A stretch of DNA of 40,405 bases from Candidatus Cryptobacteroides gallistercoris (GCA_017694835.1 JADIMJ010000130.1:1-40405); one strand, 5' to 3'. Numbered from the stretch's first letter, positions 9,250-18,958 are shown. The notes: generated by a model from the sequence alone, not told the origin. Numbers and translations: made by a program.

Positions 9250-9268
9250 CCATGAAAATCCAAAGAAA

Positions 9269-10441
9269 ATGCTTGACCAGATACTTCTCGCCCCCTATTA
9301 TATTGCTTTGAAAATCAGGCACGCCCTCTACGACTCAGGCATCAGGAAAGTCCATTCCGCAGAAATTCCGGCAATCTCCGTCGGCAATGTCACAGTCGGA
9401 GGCACAGGCAAGACACCGCACACCGAAATGCTCATAAGGCTGCTGTCAGGGCATACGCGATGGGCCGGAAGCAGTCTGGCCGTGCTGTCCAGGGGATACA
9501 GGAGGAAAAGCCGCGGTTTCCAGCAGGTCATGGCGGAGCCGGCTGCAGACGGCAATGGAATCAGATGCACCTTGTCCGCCTTCTTCGGGGACGAACCGTT
9601 GCAGATCAAGAGGAAATTCCCGGGAATAACCGTGGCCGTGGACAAGAACCGCGTGGAAGGATGCGATTTCCTCAGGCATCCGGAAAAACTGGCGGCATCG
9701 AAGAAGGGCAGGAAGTGCATTTTCAAAGACTTCAGGCCTGCAGACCTTGTCATCCTCGACGACGCTTTCCAGTACAGGGCCCTCAGTCCATCAGTATCCA
9801 TTGTCCTTGTGAACTACAACCGCCCTGTGTCCAGGGACCATCTCATACCGGCGGGACGGCTGCGCGACCTTCCTGAGCGCCTGCGCAAGGCTGACATCCT
9901 GATAGTGACCAAATGCCCGTACTATATGGAGAACGAAGAAAAGGCAGAATGGGCCGCCGACCTCGGAGTCAGGGAATATGACCCGGAGACCTGTACGGGG
10001 ACAGCACCGGACGGGAAACGGCAGGCACTGTTCTTTACTACAGTCCGGTACGACACCCTTGCCCCTGTCTTCAAGGAGGGCGACCAGAGATACGCCTATG
10101 CAAAACAGGCAATAATGTTCACGGGAATTGCCGATGACACGCCACTGATGAGATTCCTGAGCGACTCATATAAAATAATGCGGCAGCTCTCATTCGGAGA
10201 CCACCATGAATTCTCGGCCGGAGACATCAGTTCCCTGAAAAAACTTGCCGGGGAATATCCGACAGCCATAATTGTCACGACTGAAAAAGACAGCCAGAGA
10301 CTGACGGACATGCAGAAAATGCCTTCTGTCCTGAAAGAAAGGATGTTCTATGCCCCGATAAAGGCAGATTTCCTGACACCGGAGGAAGAAATCCGCTTCA
10401 TTGAAGTCCTTGATTCGCTCCTTCCGTCACAAACTGCCTGA
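9269..10441 (+). CDS. lpxK: Tetraacyldisaccharide 4'-kinase
   Basis: ISVGNVTVGGTGKTPHTEMLIRLL, LSRGYRRKSRGF, GDEPLQIKRKFP, LVILDDAFQYRAL, LVNYNRPVSRDHLIPAGRLRDLPERLRKADILIVTKCP. Start at MLDQILLAPYY after the promoter. Confidence 0.92.
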   Translation: MLDQILLAPYYIALKIRHALYDSGIRKVHSAEIPAISVGNVTVGGTGKTPHTEMLIRLLSGHTRWAGSSLAVLSRGYRRKSRGFQQVMAEPAADGNGIRCTLSAFFGDEPLQIKRKFPGITVAVDKNRVEGCDFLRHPEKLAASKKGRKCIFKDFRPADLVILDDAFQYRALSPSVSIVLVNYNRPVSRDHLIPAGRLRDLPERLRKADILIVTKCPYYMENEEKAEWAADLGVREYDPETCTGTAPDGKRQALFFTTVRYDTLAPVFKEGDQRYAYAKQAIMFTGIADDTPLMRFLSDSYKIMRQLSFGDHHEFSAGDISSLKKLAGEYPTAIIVTTEKDSQRLTDMQKMPSVLKERMFYAPIKADFLTPEEEIRFIEVLDSLLPSQTA

Positions 10442-11521
10442 CAGGATATCATTCTGGGCCTGGACCGAAGCGTCATGGATGGCATTGAAGACCACCGAGA
10501 CGAAATGTTCAGGCAATCCGTATTCTCTCCCTTCCGATATGACTTTCTCAAGGACGGCATCCCAACGGGATGTCTGCAGAATGGCTATATTGCTTTTCTT
10601 CTTGCATTCTCCTATCTGCCTGCTGACTTCCATTCTCGCAGCCAGGGCCGCAAGAATTTCCCCGTCGATGGCATCAATCCTTGCCCGCAGGCTGTCAATG
10701 GCCGTCCTGTAGTCAGAACTGTCCGAATCCGCCTCACGGACAACCAGACGGCCGATAAGAGCGGCCAATTCATCCGGAGCAAGCTGCTGTGCGGCATCGC
10801 TCAGGGCACATGAAGGCTCACAGTGGGATTCTATCATCAGTCCGTCAAGCCCGAGGTCAAGCGCCCTCTGGGCAATTTCCGCCACATATTTCCTGTCACC
10901 TGCGATATGGCTCGGGTCACACAGGAACGGAAGTTCCGGGAACCGGCTCCGCATCTCTATGACAATCCTCCATTCGGGACTGTTTCTGTATCTGGTCTTC
11001 TCCGAAGCAGAAAACCCTCTGTGGACAATCCCGAGTTTCCTTATGCCGGCCCGCACAAAGCGCTCTATTGCCCCTGTCCACAATTCGATGTCAGGACTTA
11101 CAGGATTCTTGACAAGGACAGGAATCCCGCTTCCGGAGAGCGCGTCGGCGATTTCCTGCACCATGAACGGGCTGGAAGTCGTCCGGGCCCCTGTCCAGAC
11201 CATGTCAATCCCGTATTCAAGGCAGGCCTCGACATGTTCCCTGCACGCAACCTCCGTGCATACCTTGAGGCCCAGCTCCCTGCCCGCTTTCCGCAGCCAG
11301 GCAAGGCCTGGGGTCCCGACCCCTTCAAAAGTCCCCGGATGAGTCCTCGGCTTCCATATTCCCGCACGGAAGACCCCGACTCCGCACTTCTTCAATTCAG
11401 CCGCCGTCCGCATCACCTGGGCTTCGGACTCGGCACTGCACGGCCCCGCAACAAGTACAGGCCTGCCTTCCGGAAAAATCTGCCAGTTTTCCAGGGAGAG
11501 CACATCCATTTTCCCTTTCAT
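10427..11521 (-). CDS. Bifunctional 3-deoxy-7-phosphoheptulonate synthase / chorismate mutase
   Basis: N-term LVAGPCSAESEAQVM, GIWKPRTHPGTFEGVG, FLCDPSHIAG; C-term AroQ-type helix IDSLRARIDAIDGEILAALAARMEVSRQIGECK. 3' end overlaps lpxK by 15 bp (convergent). Confidence 0.92.
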   Translation of the reverse strand: MKGKMDVLSLENWQIFPEGRPVLVAGPCSAESEAQVMRTAAELKKCGVGVFRAGIWKPRTHPGTFEGVGTPGLAWLRKAGRELGLKVCTEVACREHVEACLEYGIDMVWTGARTTSSPFMVQEIADALSGSGIPVLVKNPVSPDIELWTGAIERFVRAGIRKLGIVHRGFSASEKTRYRNSPEWRIVIEMRSRFPELPFLCDPSHIAGDRKYVAEIAQRALDLGLDGLMIESHCEPSCALSDAAQQLAPDELAALIGRLVVREADSDSSDYRTAIDSLRARIDAIDGEILAALAARMEVSRQIGECKKKSNIAILQTSRWDAVLEKVISEGREYGLPEHFVSVVFNAIHDASVQAQNDILSGSL

Positions 11522-11648
11522 CCTTCAGATATTCAAATACATAATAGGAAACACGCAACTATACGGAAACTGCCCGGACATATGACAGGAAAAGGGGCAG
11601 ACTCATGCAAAGCCATGCCCCTTCGTCTGTTCTGTCTTTCCCGATTGT

Positions 11649-12212
11649 TCAGACAGTGAGGATTTCCTTTTCCTTGGCGGCAGCCACCTCGTCGATTTTC
11701 TTCACATAGGAATCGGTTTCCTTCTGGACATTCTGCTCGTATTCTTTCTGCATGTCCTCAGGCATACCTTCCTTCTGGGCCTTTTTCAGCGCATCTATGG
11801 CATCGCGGCGTGAGTTTCTGACAACTATCTTGGCATTCTCGGCAGCTGTCTTCACTTTCTTGATGAGCTCTTTTCTCCTGTCCTCAGTAAGAGGCGGCAC
11901 GACGCAACGGATGCTTTCCCCGTTGTTCTGCGGAGTAAGACCGATATTGGCATCCATAATCGCCTTCTCTATGGCCGGAATCATTTTCTTTTCCCACGGC
12001 TGGATCAGAATCGTCTTGGCATCAGGGACAGTGACGGAAGCCACCTGAGGAATCGGAGTCGGAGTGCCATAATAGTCAACGACAACATTATTGAATACCG
12101 ACGGATTGGCCTTTCCTGCCCTGTAGGTCTTGAGGTCTTCCTCGAGGAATTTCACGGCATCACCCATCTTTGTCTTGGCTGATGCGAGGATTTCTTTTGC
12201 TTTATCAATCAT
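11649..12212 (-). CDS. frr: Ribosome recycling factor
   Basis: FLEEDLKTYRAGKANPSVFNNVVVDYYGTPTPIPQVASVTVPDAKTILIQPWEKKMI, PPLTEDRRKELIKKVKTAAENAKIVVRNSRRDA. Start at MIDKAKEIL; upstream ORF extension rejected. Confidence 0.95.
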   Translation of the reverse strand: MIDKAKEILASAKTKMGDAVKFLEEDLKTYRAGKANPSVFNNVVVDYYGTPTPIPQVASVTVPDAKTILIQPWEKKMIPAIEKAIMDANIGLTPQNNGESIRCVVPPLTEDRRKELIKKVKTAAENAKIVVRNSRRDAIDALKKAQKEGMPEDMQKEYEQNVQKETDSYVKKIDEVAAAKEKEILTV

Positions 12213-12247
12213 GGCAATGCAATCTGTTTGTTTGAAATTTCTATTTG

Positions 12248-12287
12248 TATCGTCTGTTTTATATCGGTTGCCTTTATCGGTTGCGTT
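12248..12287. repeat. 13-bp tandem repeat (2 good units plus 1 degenerate unit) in the pyrH-frr intergenic region
   Basis: tatcggttgcctt (12262-12274), tatcggttgcgtt (12275-12287), degenerate tatcgtctgtttt (12248-12260). Confidence 0.7.
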
Positions 12288-12303
12288 TCCCTGATTATGC
12301 CTG

Positions 12304-13011
12304 CTATACATGCACCAGGGTGCCGATTTTCCTTCCTTCAATCAGTCCGGTGAGATTCCCCTTTGCGTTCATGTCAAACACAATGACAGGCATGTTGCCT
12401 TCGCGGCACAGCGCAAAGGCTGTCTGGTCCATGACCTTGAGGTGGTCTTCAAGGGCCTTGTCAAAGGTAAGATCCTCATATTTGACGGCGGACGGGTCTT
12501 TCTCAGGATCTGCGGTATAAACGCCGTCGACCCTCGTGCCTTTCAGAAGGGCATCCGCTCCGATTTCAAGAGCCCTGAGCGCAGCACCTGAATCTGTAGT
12601 AAAAAACGGATTGCCCGTACCTCCGGCAATGAGGGCCACTCCGCCATTTTCCATGAACGCCACCGCATCATCCCTCATGTAATACCGAGCCACAGGCATC
12701 ATCGGAGTCGCAGTGAAGACCTCGGCCGGAACTCCGGCAGACTTGATGGCCATGGACAGTCCGAGAGAATTTATCACCGTAGCGAGCATTCCCATCTTGT
12801 CGCCCTGGACCCGGTCGAAGCCTTTTCCGACTCCTGACAGGCCGCGGAAGATATTTCCCCCGCCGATGACTATGGCCACCTGAAGCCCGGCCTTGACGGC
12901 CGAAGCAATTTCTTCCGCATATGAGGCAAGCATTTCCTCACTGATGCCTTTGCCCGACGGTCCGCCGAGACTTTCGCCGCTCAGCTTGAGCAGCACTCTC
13001 CTGTATTTCAT
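12304..13011 (-). CDS. pyrH: UMP kinase
   Basis: MKYRRVLLKLSGESLGG, VIGGGNIFRG, DKMGMLATVINSL, RGTGNPFFTTDSGAALRALEIGADALLKGTRVDGVYTADP-like motif, VIVFDMNAKGNL. Confidence 0.95.
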   Translation of the reverse strand: MKYRRVLLKLSGESLGGPSGKGISEEMLASYAEEIASAVKAGLQVAIVIGGGNIFRGLSGVGKGFDRVQGDKMGMLATVINSLGLSMAIKSAGVPAEVFTATPMMPVARYYMRDDAVAFMENGGVALIAGGTGNPFFTTDSGAALRALEIGADALLKGTRVDGVYTADPEKDPSAVKYEDLTFDKALEDHLKVMDQTAFALCREGNMPVIVFDMNAKGNLTGLIEGRKIGTLVHV

Positions 13012-13122
13012 TCTTTTTAATTTTATCGAAACAAAAATATCGATTTATTATGAAACTTGCAAGAAAGAGTATATCTTTGCATACCTGTTGTCAAAAATGA
13101 GTATAAACTATTGATAAAAGAT

Positions 13123-13815
13123 ATGGCAAACATTTTCACATCTTCAATCGGCAAGAAGCTCATAATGAGTATCAGCGGCCTTTTCCTGATTATCTTCCTG
13201 CTCCTTCACCTCACCATCAATTTCTTTTCAGTAATTGACTCGATGACAGGCAGTTTCGGAGAGCCTGACGGATTGTTTGCTATCGGATGCGAATTCATGG
13301 CCCTTCCTGTAGTGACGGTAATGGTTCCTGTGCTTGCATTCGGTTTCATCATCCACATCGTCTATGCCTTCATCCTTACCATAAGCAACCTCAAGTCCCG
13401 CGGCGGATATAACCGCTATGCTGTTGCAAGCAAGGCCAGGACAGACTCATGGGCATCAAGGAACATGATAGTGCTCGGAATCATCGTGCTCGGAATCCTT
13501 GCATTCCACCTCACCCACTTCTGGGCAGACATGCAGCTCAAGGAATGGACAGGAGCCGAATCTGAAGATCCATACGCCCTCCTTACCCTGACATTCGGAG
13601 CATGGTACAATGTAGTCATCTACATAATCTGGTTCGGAGCCCTCTGGTTCCACCTTACTCACGGATTCTGGAGTGCATTCCAGACCATCGGATGGGACAA
13701 CAGGCTATGGCTCAAGAGACTCAAGGTGATTGCCTATATTTTCGCCACCATCATCTTCCTCGGCTTCACCGTTGTCGCATGCAACGCCTGCCTTGAAGCC
13801 CACAACCTCATCTGA
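13123..13815 (+). CDS. Succinate dehydrogenase / fumarate reductase cytochrome b subunit
   Basis: 230-aa five-TM protein: SSIGKKLIMSISGLFLIIFLLLHLTINFF, HIVYAFILTISNLKSRGGYNRYAV, FHLTHFWADM, WFHLTHGFWSAFQTIGW. Matches the Bacteroidota SdhC/FrdC di-heme b558-type family. Confidence 0.88.
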   Translation: MANIFTSSIGKKLIMSISGLFLIIFLLLHLTINFFSVIDSMTGSFGEPDGLFAIGCEFMALPVVTVMVPVLAFGFIIHIVYAFILTISNLKSRGGYNRYAVASKARTDSWASRNMIVLGIIVLGILAFHLTHFWADMQLKEWTGAESEDPYALLTLTFGAWYNVVIYIIWFGALWFHLTHGFWSAFQTIGWDNRLWLKRLKVIAYIFATIIFLGFTVVACNACLEAHNLI

Positions 13816-13853
13816 AGATAATCACATTGAAGTCTTCCGACGCCGGGAATTGA

Positions 13854-13938
13854 CTCCTCAGGAAGCGAAACTCCTCAGGAAGCGAAACTCCTCAGGAAGC
13901 GAGAGTCTTCAGGAAACAAGACTCTTCAGGACGCAAGA
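13854..13938. repeat. 17-bp tandem repeat, about 5 units
   Basis: ctcctcaggaagcgaaa x2, ctcctcaggaagcgaga, gtcttcaggaaacaaga, ctcttcaggacgcaaga; 13854-13938. Confidence 0.9.
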
Positions 13939-13953
13939 CTTCATAAATGCAAG

Positions 13954-13991
13954 AAAAGAAAAGACGACCTTCCGGGGCCGTCTTTTCTTTT
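13954..13991. terminator. Intrinsic terminator downstream of the cytochrome b gene
   Basis: aaaagaaaagacgacc (13954-13969) / ggccgtcttttctttt (13976-13991), one mismatch, T-rich 3' arm. Confidence 0.85.
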
Positions 13992-14076
13992 AAGTTTTCG
14001 CCTTTAATGTTTTATGAGAAGCTGACATTTCGCCATGCACTTTCTTGGGTAACAGGCACCTGCGGAGAAAGCCATT

Positions 14077-15894
14077 TTACAGAGGCCTTGTCTTCTCCTG
14101 CAGCCAGAGGACGACTTCCGGCTCAAGGAACGGAGACAATGTCTCACAGACACGGCGGTTGTAGGCGTTCAGCCATTCCAGTTCCTCCGGCGTCATCAGT
14201 CCGCGGACTACAGGGCCTGTGTCGATGTGACAGAGGGTCAAGGTCTCGAAACGGAGCCATTCCCCGAAAGAATTGGTCATGTCGTCTGCGCACAGAAGGA
14301 TATTCTCATGCCTGACGCCATGCATTCCCTCCCTGTATATCCCGGGTTCATCTGAAGTCACCATCCCGGGGAGCAGCGCCTGGGAACTGAGATTCTGCCT
14401 GATGTCCTGAGGACCCTCATGCACACAGAGATAAAAACCGATACCGTGGCCGGTCCCATGACCGAAATTGCGGCGGCTCTTCCAGAGGGGCATCCTGGCA
14501 AGGGCATCAAGCCTGCACCCCGGTGTTCCTTTCGGAAATACGGCCATGGCAAGGGCAATCATGCCTTTCAATACAAGCGTATAGTCTTCGCGTTCAAGAG
14601 CAGAGCACTCGCCCACAGGCACCGTTCTGGTAATGTCGGTAGTGCCGAAGATATATTGGCCGCCGGAGTCCACAAGGTACAGACCCCGGCGTTCTATCAC
14701 GGCAGACCCCTGCTCTGGAGTACTGTAATGGGGGAGGGCCGCATTAGTGCCGTATGCCGATATGTTGCGGAAACTGTCTCCGCGATAGCCCGGAATCTCA
14801 GACCTGAACGAAGTGAGCCTGCACGAAGCCTCATGTTCAGTCACCGCCGTTCCGGAAGCCAGTGCCGCATCAAGCCAGAACAGGAATTTCTCGACGGCAA
14901 TCCCGTCAACCAGAAACGCTTCCCTGATTCCCTGTATCTCGACGCTGTTCTTGACAGCCTTCCTCAGAATCACCGGAGAAGGCCTCACGATGACATTTTC
15001 ATCTCCGAAACTCTCTGACACTGACTTGAAGACATTGAAGTTCAATGTGGTGTCATCGACAAAAATACGAGGAGGGGCGTCCTGTCCCGAAGCAAGCCCG
15101 GCAACAATACCGGGAAGGTCCGCCTCCAAATCCTCATATCCGCATATCGTGACCCCGTCGGCCGTCACCTCGGCAAAACTGTCTGCGGTATCGGGGTCGG
15201 AGTCAGAATCAGCCTTACGCGCATACCAGAAGACGTCATCCATCGTGACAAGAAGATACGACAGGACAAGAGGATTGTATTCAATGTCCCTGCCCCGGAC
15301 ATTGAGCATCCATGCAATCTCATCCAAAGCCGTGAGCAGAATGGCATCACAACTTTCCCGGATCAGCACTTTCCTCAGCCATTGGATTTTCTGAAACCGC
15401 GATTCCCCAGTCGTCTCATCATCCAGGGTAATGACCGGAGAGCACGGAAGAGCCGGCCTGTCATACCATATCATATTTATCAGGTCAGGCACATCGGACA
15501 CGGGACCGGATATGGCCGCTTCAATTTTTCTCACCTCCGACAAAGTGAATACCGTTCCGTCAAGAACGACCGTACCCGCATGTCGGGCAAGCCACTCCGG
15601 AATGTCCACAGCCCCCGGCACACGGGTCTTGTGGAGAGACACGCCGCTGTCCGACAATTCTTCCGCAGCCTGTATGAAATATCTGGAGTCTGTCCACAGT
15701 CCGGCCTGATCCAGTGTCACGACAAGCTGTCCCGCTTCCCCGGTAAACCCGGACAGCCACTCCACCTGCTTCCAGCGCGATGCCGGATATTCACTGCCAT
15801 GAGGGTCGGACCCGGAGAAAACAACTGCGTCCCAGCCTTTTTCAGACATGATTTCCCGCAGGCGCCCTATTCTTCTGTAATGGATTTCAGACAT
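14077..15894 (-). CDS. pepP: Aminopeptidase P family (M24) metallopeptidase
   Basis: IHYRRIGRLREIMSEKGWDAVVFSGSDPHGSEYPASRW, YLVDSGGQYIFGTTDITRTV, NFGHGTGHGIGFYLCVHEGP, SDEPGIYREGMHGVRHENILL. Start at MSEIHY. Confidence 0.92.
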   Translation of the reverse strand: MSEIHYRRIGRLREIMSEKGWDAVVFSGSDPHGSEYPASRWKQVEWLSGFTGEAGQLVVTLDQAGLWTDSRYFIQAAEELSDSGVSLHKTRVPGAVDIPEWLARHAGTVVLDGTVFTLSEVRKIEAAISGPVSDVPDLINMIWYDRPALPCSPVITLDDETTGESRFQKIQWLRKVLIRESCDAILLTALDEIAWMLNVRGRDIEYNPLVLSYLLVTMDDVFWYARKADSDSDPDTADSFAEVTADGVTICGYEDLEADLPGIVAGLASGQDAPPRIFVDDTTLNFNVFKSVSESFGDENVIVRPSPVILRKAVKNSVEIQGIREAFLVDGIAVEKFLFWLDAALASGTAVTEHEASCRLTSFRSEIPGYRGDSFRNISAYGTNAALPHYSTPEQGSAVIERRGLYLVDSGGQYIFGTTDITRTVPVGECSALEREDYTLVLKGMIALAMAVFPKGTPGCRLDALARMPLWKSRRNFGHGTGHGIGFYLCVHEGPQDIRQNLSSQALLPGMVTSDEPGIYREGMHGVRHENILLCADDMTNSFGEWLRFETLTLCHIDTGPVVRGLMTPEELEWLNAYNRRVCETLSPFLEPEVVLWLQEKTRPL

Positions 15895-16019
15895 GTCTGT
15901 CAATTTTATATCACCATGTAAAATTAAGCAAAAACAATCAGACACAATTTATAATGGGAAAAAATCTGCATATATGGAAAAATCCCTGTATATTTATTGA
16001 AAATTCAGAATGACGGATT

Positions 16020-16271
16020 ATGCAGAAAAAATTCTTCAGAGACACGGATGCCGGCAAGCTCGGGGGTGTATGCTCCGGACTGTCCACATACTTCAATATT
16101 GACGTTACCCTCGTAAGGATAATATTTGTCATCGCCCTGCTTTGCGGATCTGCCGGATTCTGGGCCTATCTCCTGATATGGCTCATTGCTCCTGCAGCAA
16201 AGACCCCGGAGGAAAAATGTGAATTGCGCGGACTTCCGCCCACTCCGGAGAACCTCAGGAAGTTCTCCTGA
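16020..16271 (+). CDS. PspC domain-containing protein
   Basis: FFRDTDAGKLGGVCSGLSTYFNIDVTLVRIIFVIALLCGSAGFWAYLLIWLIAP is a typical PspC domain. Confidence 0.9.
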   Translation: MQKKFFRDTDAGKLGGVCSGLSTYFNIDVTLVRIIFVIALLCGSAGFWAYLLIWLIAPAAKTPEEKCELRGLPPTPENLRKFS

Positions 16272-16275
16272 AATT

Positions 16276-17439
16276 TCAGAAGAGCTCCGCTATTATATTG
16301 TCAGACACAAAGAAACGGACCTCGGGAATGCGCAGGCATGACCGGCTGCGGCAGAGGCTTCCCGACTCAAGGGCCCGGTCCACAGCTCCGGCCCTCGTAT
16401 TTTCACGGAGATACCCTTCATCCACACCGGTGTCTGTCCTCAGTCCGAGCATGATTTTCTCCATAGCCAGCTGCCGGTCTGTCAGTATCTCGTGGCCTCC
16501 GGAAAAGACAGGGGCTCCGTCAGGAAGCAGGTCCGGCCGCTCCGAGGAAGCCGCCAGATAGCCTGAAAGCGAAGAGACATTCCAGCTTCGCCGTCTTCCG
16601 GACAACGAGAACGAATGCGCCGCAGGTCCGAGGCCCACATAAGGGGAATGCGTCCAATAGCCGCTGTTGTGCCTGGCTTCATGTCCCGGCAATGCAAAGT
16701 TGGAGATCTCATAATGCCTGTAGCCTGCTTCAGCAAGAAAGCCGCACAGCATGTCATATTGCCGGCTGCAGCAGACATCGGAAGCCTCGGCATACTTTCC
16801 CGAACTGACGAGCTGCCCAAGGACGCTTCCGGGCTCAACAGAAAGCTGGTATGCAGATATGTGTTCCGGAGGAAACCCCGTCCCCAGGCCATCCGCCGCT
16901 TCCTTCAGGGAAGACAGCCAGATTCTGTCCGGCATGGAAGATATCCCGAATATCAGGTCCAGGCTTATATTGCTTATGCCGGCTTCCCTGAGTATCCGGT
17001 ATGCCCGCCTCGCCGTTGCCGCATCATGACGCCTGTTCATCCATTTCAGGACATTGTCATCAAGGGACTGGACACCCATGCTTATGCGGTCCACACCCGC
17101 CGCGGCCAACGCCCTGACATACGGCAGCCCTTTCTCGGCAATGTCTTCCGGATTGACTTCAACGGTAAACTCTTCATAGCCTGCTCTTCCACGCACGGCA
17201 TACAAAGCCTCTGCGATACTGCCTATACAATCAGGCGGCAGCACTGAAGGAGTGCCGCCGCCTATATATAATGTGTCCGGACTGTCCGCTCCGAGGATTT
17301 CATCTTTCCTCAGCCGGATTTCCCCCTCGAGAGCCCGGCAGTAAGGGCCGATGCAGTTCCCGGCAGACGCCATAGTCTCCGAATAGAATCCGCAGTAAGT
17401 GCAGAAACTTCCGCAGAACGGGACATGGACATATACCAT
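16276..17439 (-). CDS. hemW: Radical SAM heme chaperone HemW (HemN-like)
   Basis: VHVPFCGSFCTYCGFYS (CxxxCxxC), YIGGGTPSVLP, EVNPEDI, GVDRISMGVQSLDDNVLKWMNRRH, LDLIFGISSM, YQLSVEPGS, YEISNFALPGHEARHNSGYW. Confidence 0.92.
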   Translation of the reverse strand: MVYVHVPFCGSFCTYCGFYSETMASAGNCIGPYCRALEGEIRLRKDEILGADSPDTLYIGGGTPSVLPPDCIGSIAEALYAVRGRAGYEEFTVEVNPEDIAEKGLPYVRALAAAGVDRISMGVQSLDDNVLKWMNRRHDAATARRAYRILREAGISNISLDLIFGISSMPDRIWLSSLKEAADGLGTGFPPEHISAYQLSVEPGSVLGQLVSSGKYAEASDVCCSRQYDMLCGFLAEAGYRHYEISNFALPGHEARHNSGYWTHSPYVGLGPAAHSFSLSGRRRSWNVSSLSGYLAASSERPDLLPDGAPVFSGGHEILTDRQLAMEKIMLGLRTDTGVDEGYLRENTRAGAVDRALESGSLCRSRSCLRIPEVRFFVSDNIIAELF

Positions 17440-17468
17440 GACGCAGGACCCGGGCTAATCATCCGACA

Positions 17469-18359
17469 TCAGCGGAGCATCAGTTCCGCAGAACCGAGGA
17501 GAGACTGCTCCGTATAGACATCCACCGTATAAATTCCCTTGACATAGTCCGAGATGTCATTGAGATAGACAGTCATTTCCACTTCGGCCCCCTGGTAGTC
17601 CACTTCCCTTGACGCCGAACATATCATCGGTTCCCCGTTGAATTCGAATGTCTTCTGCGTGCCGTTGGTCAGGAGTATGCCGTCAGGGCCCTTGACTCTG
17701 ATATACACGCGGACAGGACCCTTTGGCGCAAGGTCATTTTCGACCAGGCTGAGCGTGGTCACCAGACGCACCGTTCGGCTGCTGCGGTCCGTGACCTTGC
17801 CTGATGCGTTGTATGCCTCAAGACTGATGCCGCGGCCTTTGATGACGGCACCGACCGCCACCTGCCCGGTGAGGTCCTCGACCGTCTTGCTGAGTTCTTC
17901 GGTCTGCCTCCTGCTTTCGGCCGCCTCCTTGCGGGCTGCTGCTGCATCTGCAGTGAGCTTCTGGTTGAGGGTGTTCAGAGAATCTATCTGTACTATATAG
18001 TTCCTCATTATGCTCCTGAGGGTTCCCAGTTCCTTCTCATACTGCCTCATCTTGGCCCTGTTGGTGGCATCGGTCTTTTTTATGCGTTCAATCAGCTGGG
18101 AGACTTCCTCCCTCGACGAGTCCAGCTGGAGATTGATGCTGTCATAGTCGGAAGACAGTGATGCATATTCGTTCTGGAGTGCAACCATCCGGGCGGTAAG
18201 GTCCTCTTTCTCGAGGTTGAGCTCATTGACAAGCGACGACTTCTGTATCCAGATGTATGCAAGGGCTGCGGCAAGGGCGACGGCCACAACTGCCAGCAAA
18301 ACCATTATCTTCTTCAGGTTCCCGGTACCTGGATTTTCAGGAATTCTCTTTTCTTCCAT
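17469..18359 (-). CDS. Membrane-anchored coiled-coil protein of unknown function
   Basis: 296 aa; N-term TM helix KKIMVLLAVVAVALAAALAYIW, then long coiled coil and a beta-rich C-term. Confidence 0.75.
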   Translation of the reverse strand: MEEKRIPENPGTGNLKKIMVLLAVVAVALAAALAYIWIQKSSLVNELNLEKEDLTARMVALQNEYASLSSDYDSINLQLDSSREEVSQLIERIKKTDATNRAKMRQYEKELGTLRSIMRNYIVQIDSLNTLNQKLTADAAAARKEAAESRRQTEELSKTVEDLTGQVAVGAVIKGRGISLEAYNASGKVTDRSSRTVRLVTTLSLVENDLAPKGPVRVYIRVKGPDGILLTNGTQKTFEFNGEPMICSASREVDYQGAEVEMTVYLNDISDYVKGIYTVDVYTEQSLLGSAELMLR

Positions 18360-18466
18360 GGCACAAATTATTGTTTTATATCACTAAAAGTTATTGTTTG
18401 GTATTACTGATAAAACTAATTTTGTCATTATCGCTACAAACATAATCAAAAATATCGGATTATGAC

Positions 18467-18474
18467 TATATTTG
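18467..18474 (+). promoter_or_regulatory. -7 box (TATATTTG) only 4 nt before the 18479 ATG
   Basis: Exact TAnnTTTG at 18467-18474. Confidence 0.45.
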
Positions 18475-18478
18475 TAAT

Positions 18479-18958
18479 ATGAGATACTTAGTGAGAAGCC
18501 TTAAATATTTTGTCTGCTTTGCCATATTCTTCACCGCAGTCCTGCTCGCACTCATTCTGTTCGGAGCTGCGGACTGGGACATGAATTCCCTGTTCAGGGA
18601 GGGCACGGATGCATTGTGGAAGATAGCCGTCCTGTTTGCCCTCGTTGCTGCGGTTTACCCCAAGGTGGGGTTTGCACGCAGGGAACTTGGACTCGAGGAA
18701 GGAAAGACGGCGGAGCGGGATGTCATTTCCGGATATATGAAGCAACTGGGATATGTCCCGGAAACTGATGCGGCGGACAACATGACTTTCCGCCAGGCAA
18801 GGACTTCCGGAAGACTGGCAAGAATGTTCGAGGACAGGATAACATTCTCGTTTTTCCCGGACGGGAAAACTGTCATAGAAGGACTTAGAAAAGATGTGGT
18901 AAGGATTGCAGGCGGCCTGGAATTCAAAATAAACAGAGAATCCGAGTCAAACGCCTGA
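18479..18958 (+). CDS. Hypothetical membrane protein
   Basis: 159-aa ORF with two predicted TM helices (YFVCFAIFFTAVLLALILFG; IAVLFALVAAVYPKVGF). Confidence 0.7.
   Translation: MRYLVRSLKYFVCFAIFFTAVLLALILFGAADWDMNSLFREGTDALWKIAVLFALVAAVYPKVGFARRELGLEEGKTAERDVISGYMKQLGYVPETDAADNMTFRQARTSGRLARMFEDRITFSFFPDGKTVIEGLRKDVVRIAGGLEFKINRESESNA

Noticed and set aside
10823-11659. 278-aa plus-strand ORF opposite the DAHP synthase/chorismate mutase gene
   Set aside because: Shadow ORF in GC-rich coding DNA; low-complexity Pro/Arg-rich translation with no motif.
13854-13938. CRISPR array
   Set aside because: 17-bp units are directly adjacent with no spacers; a simple tandem repeat.
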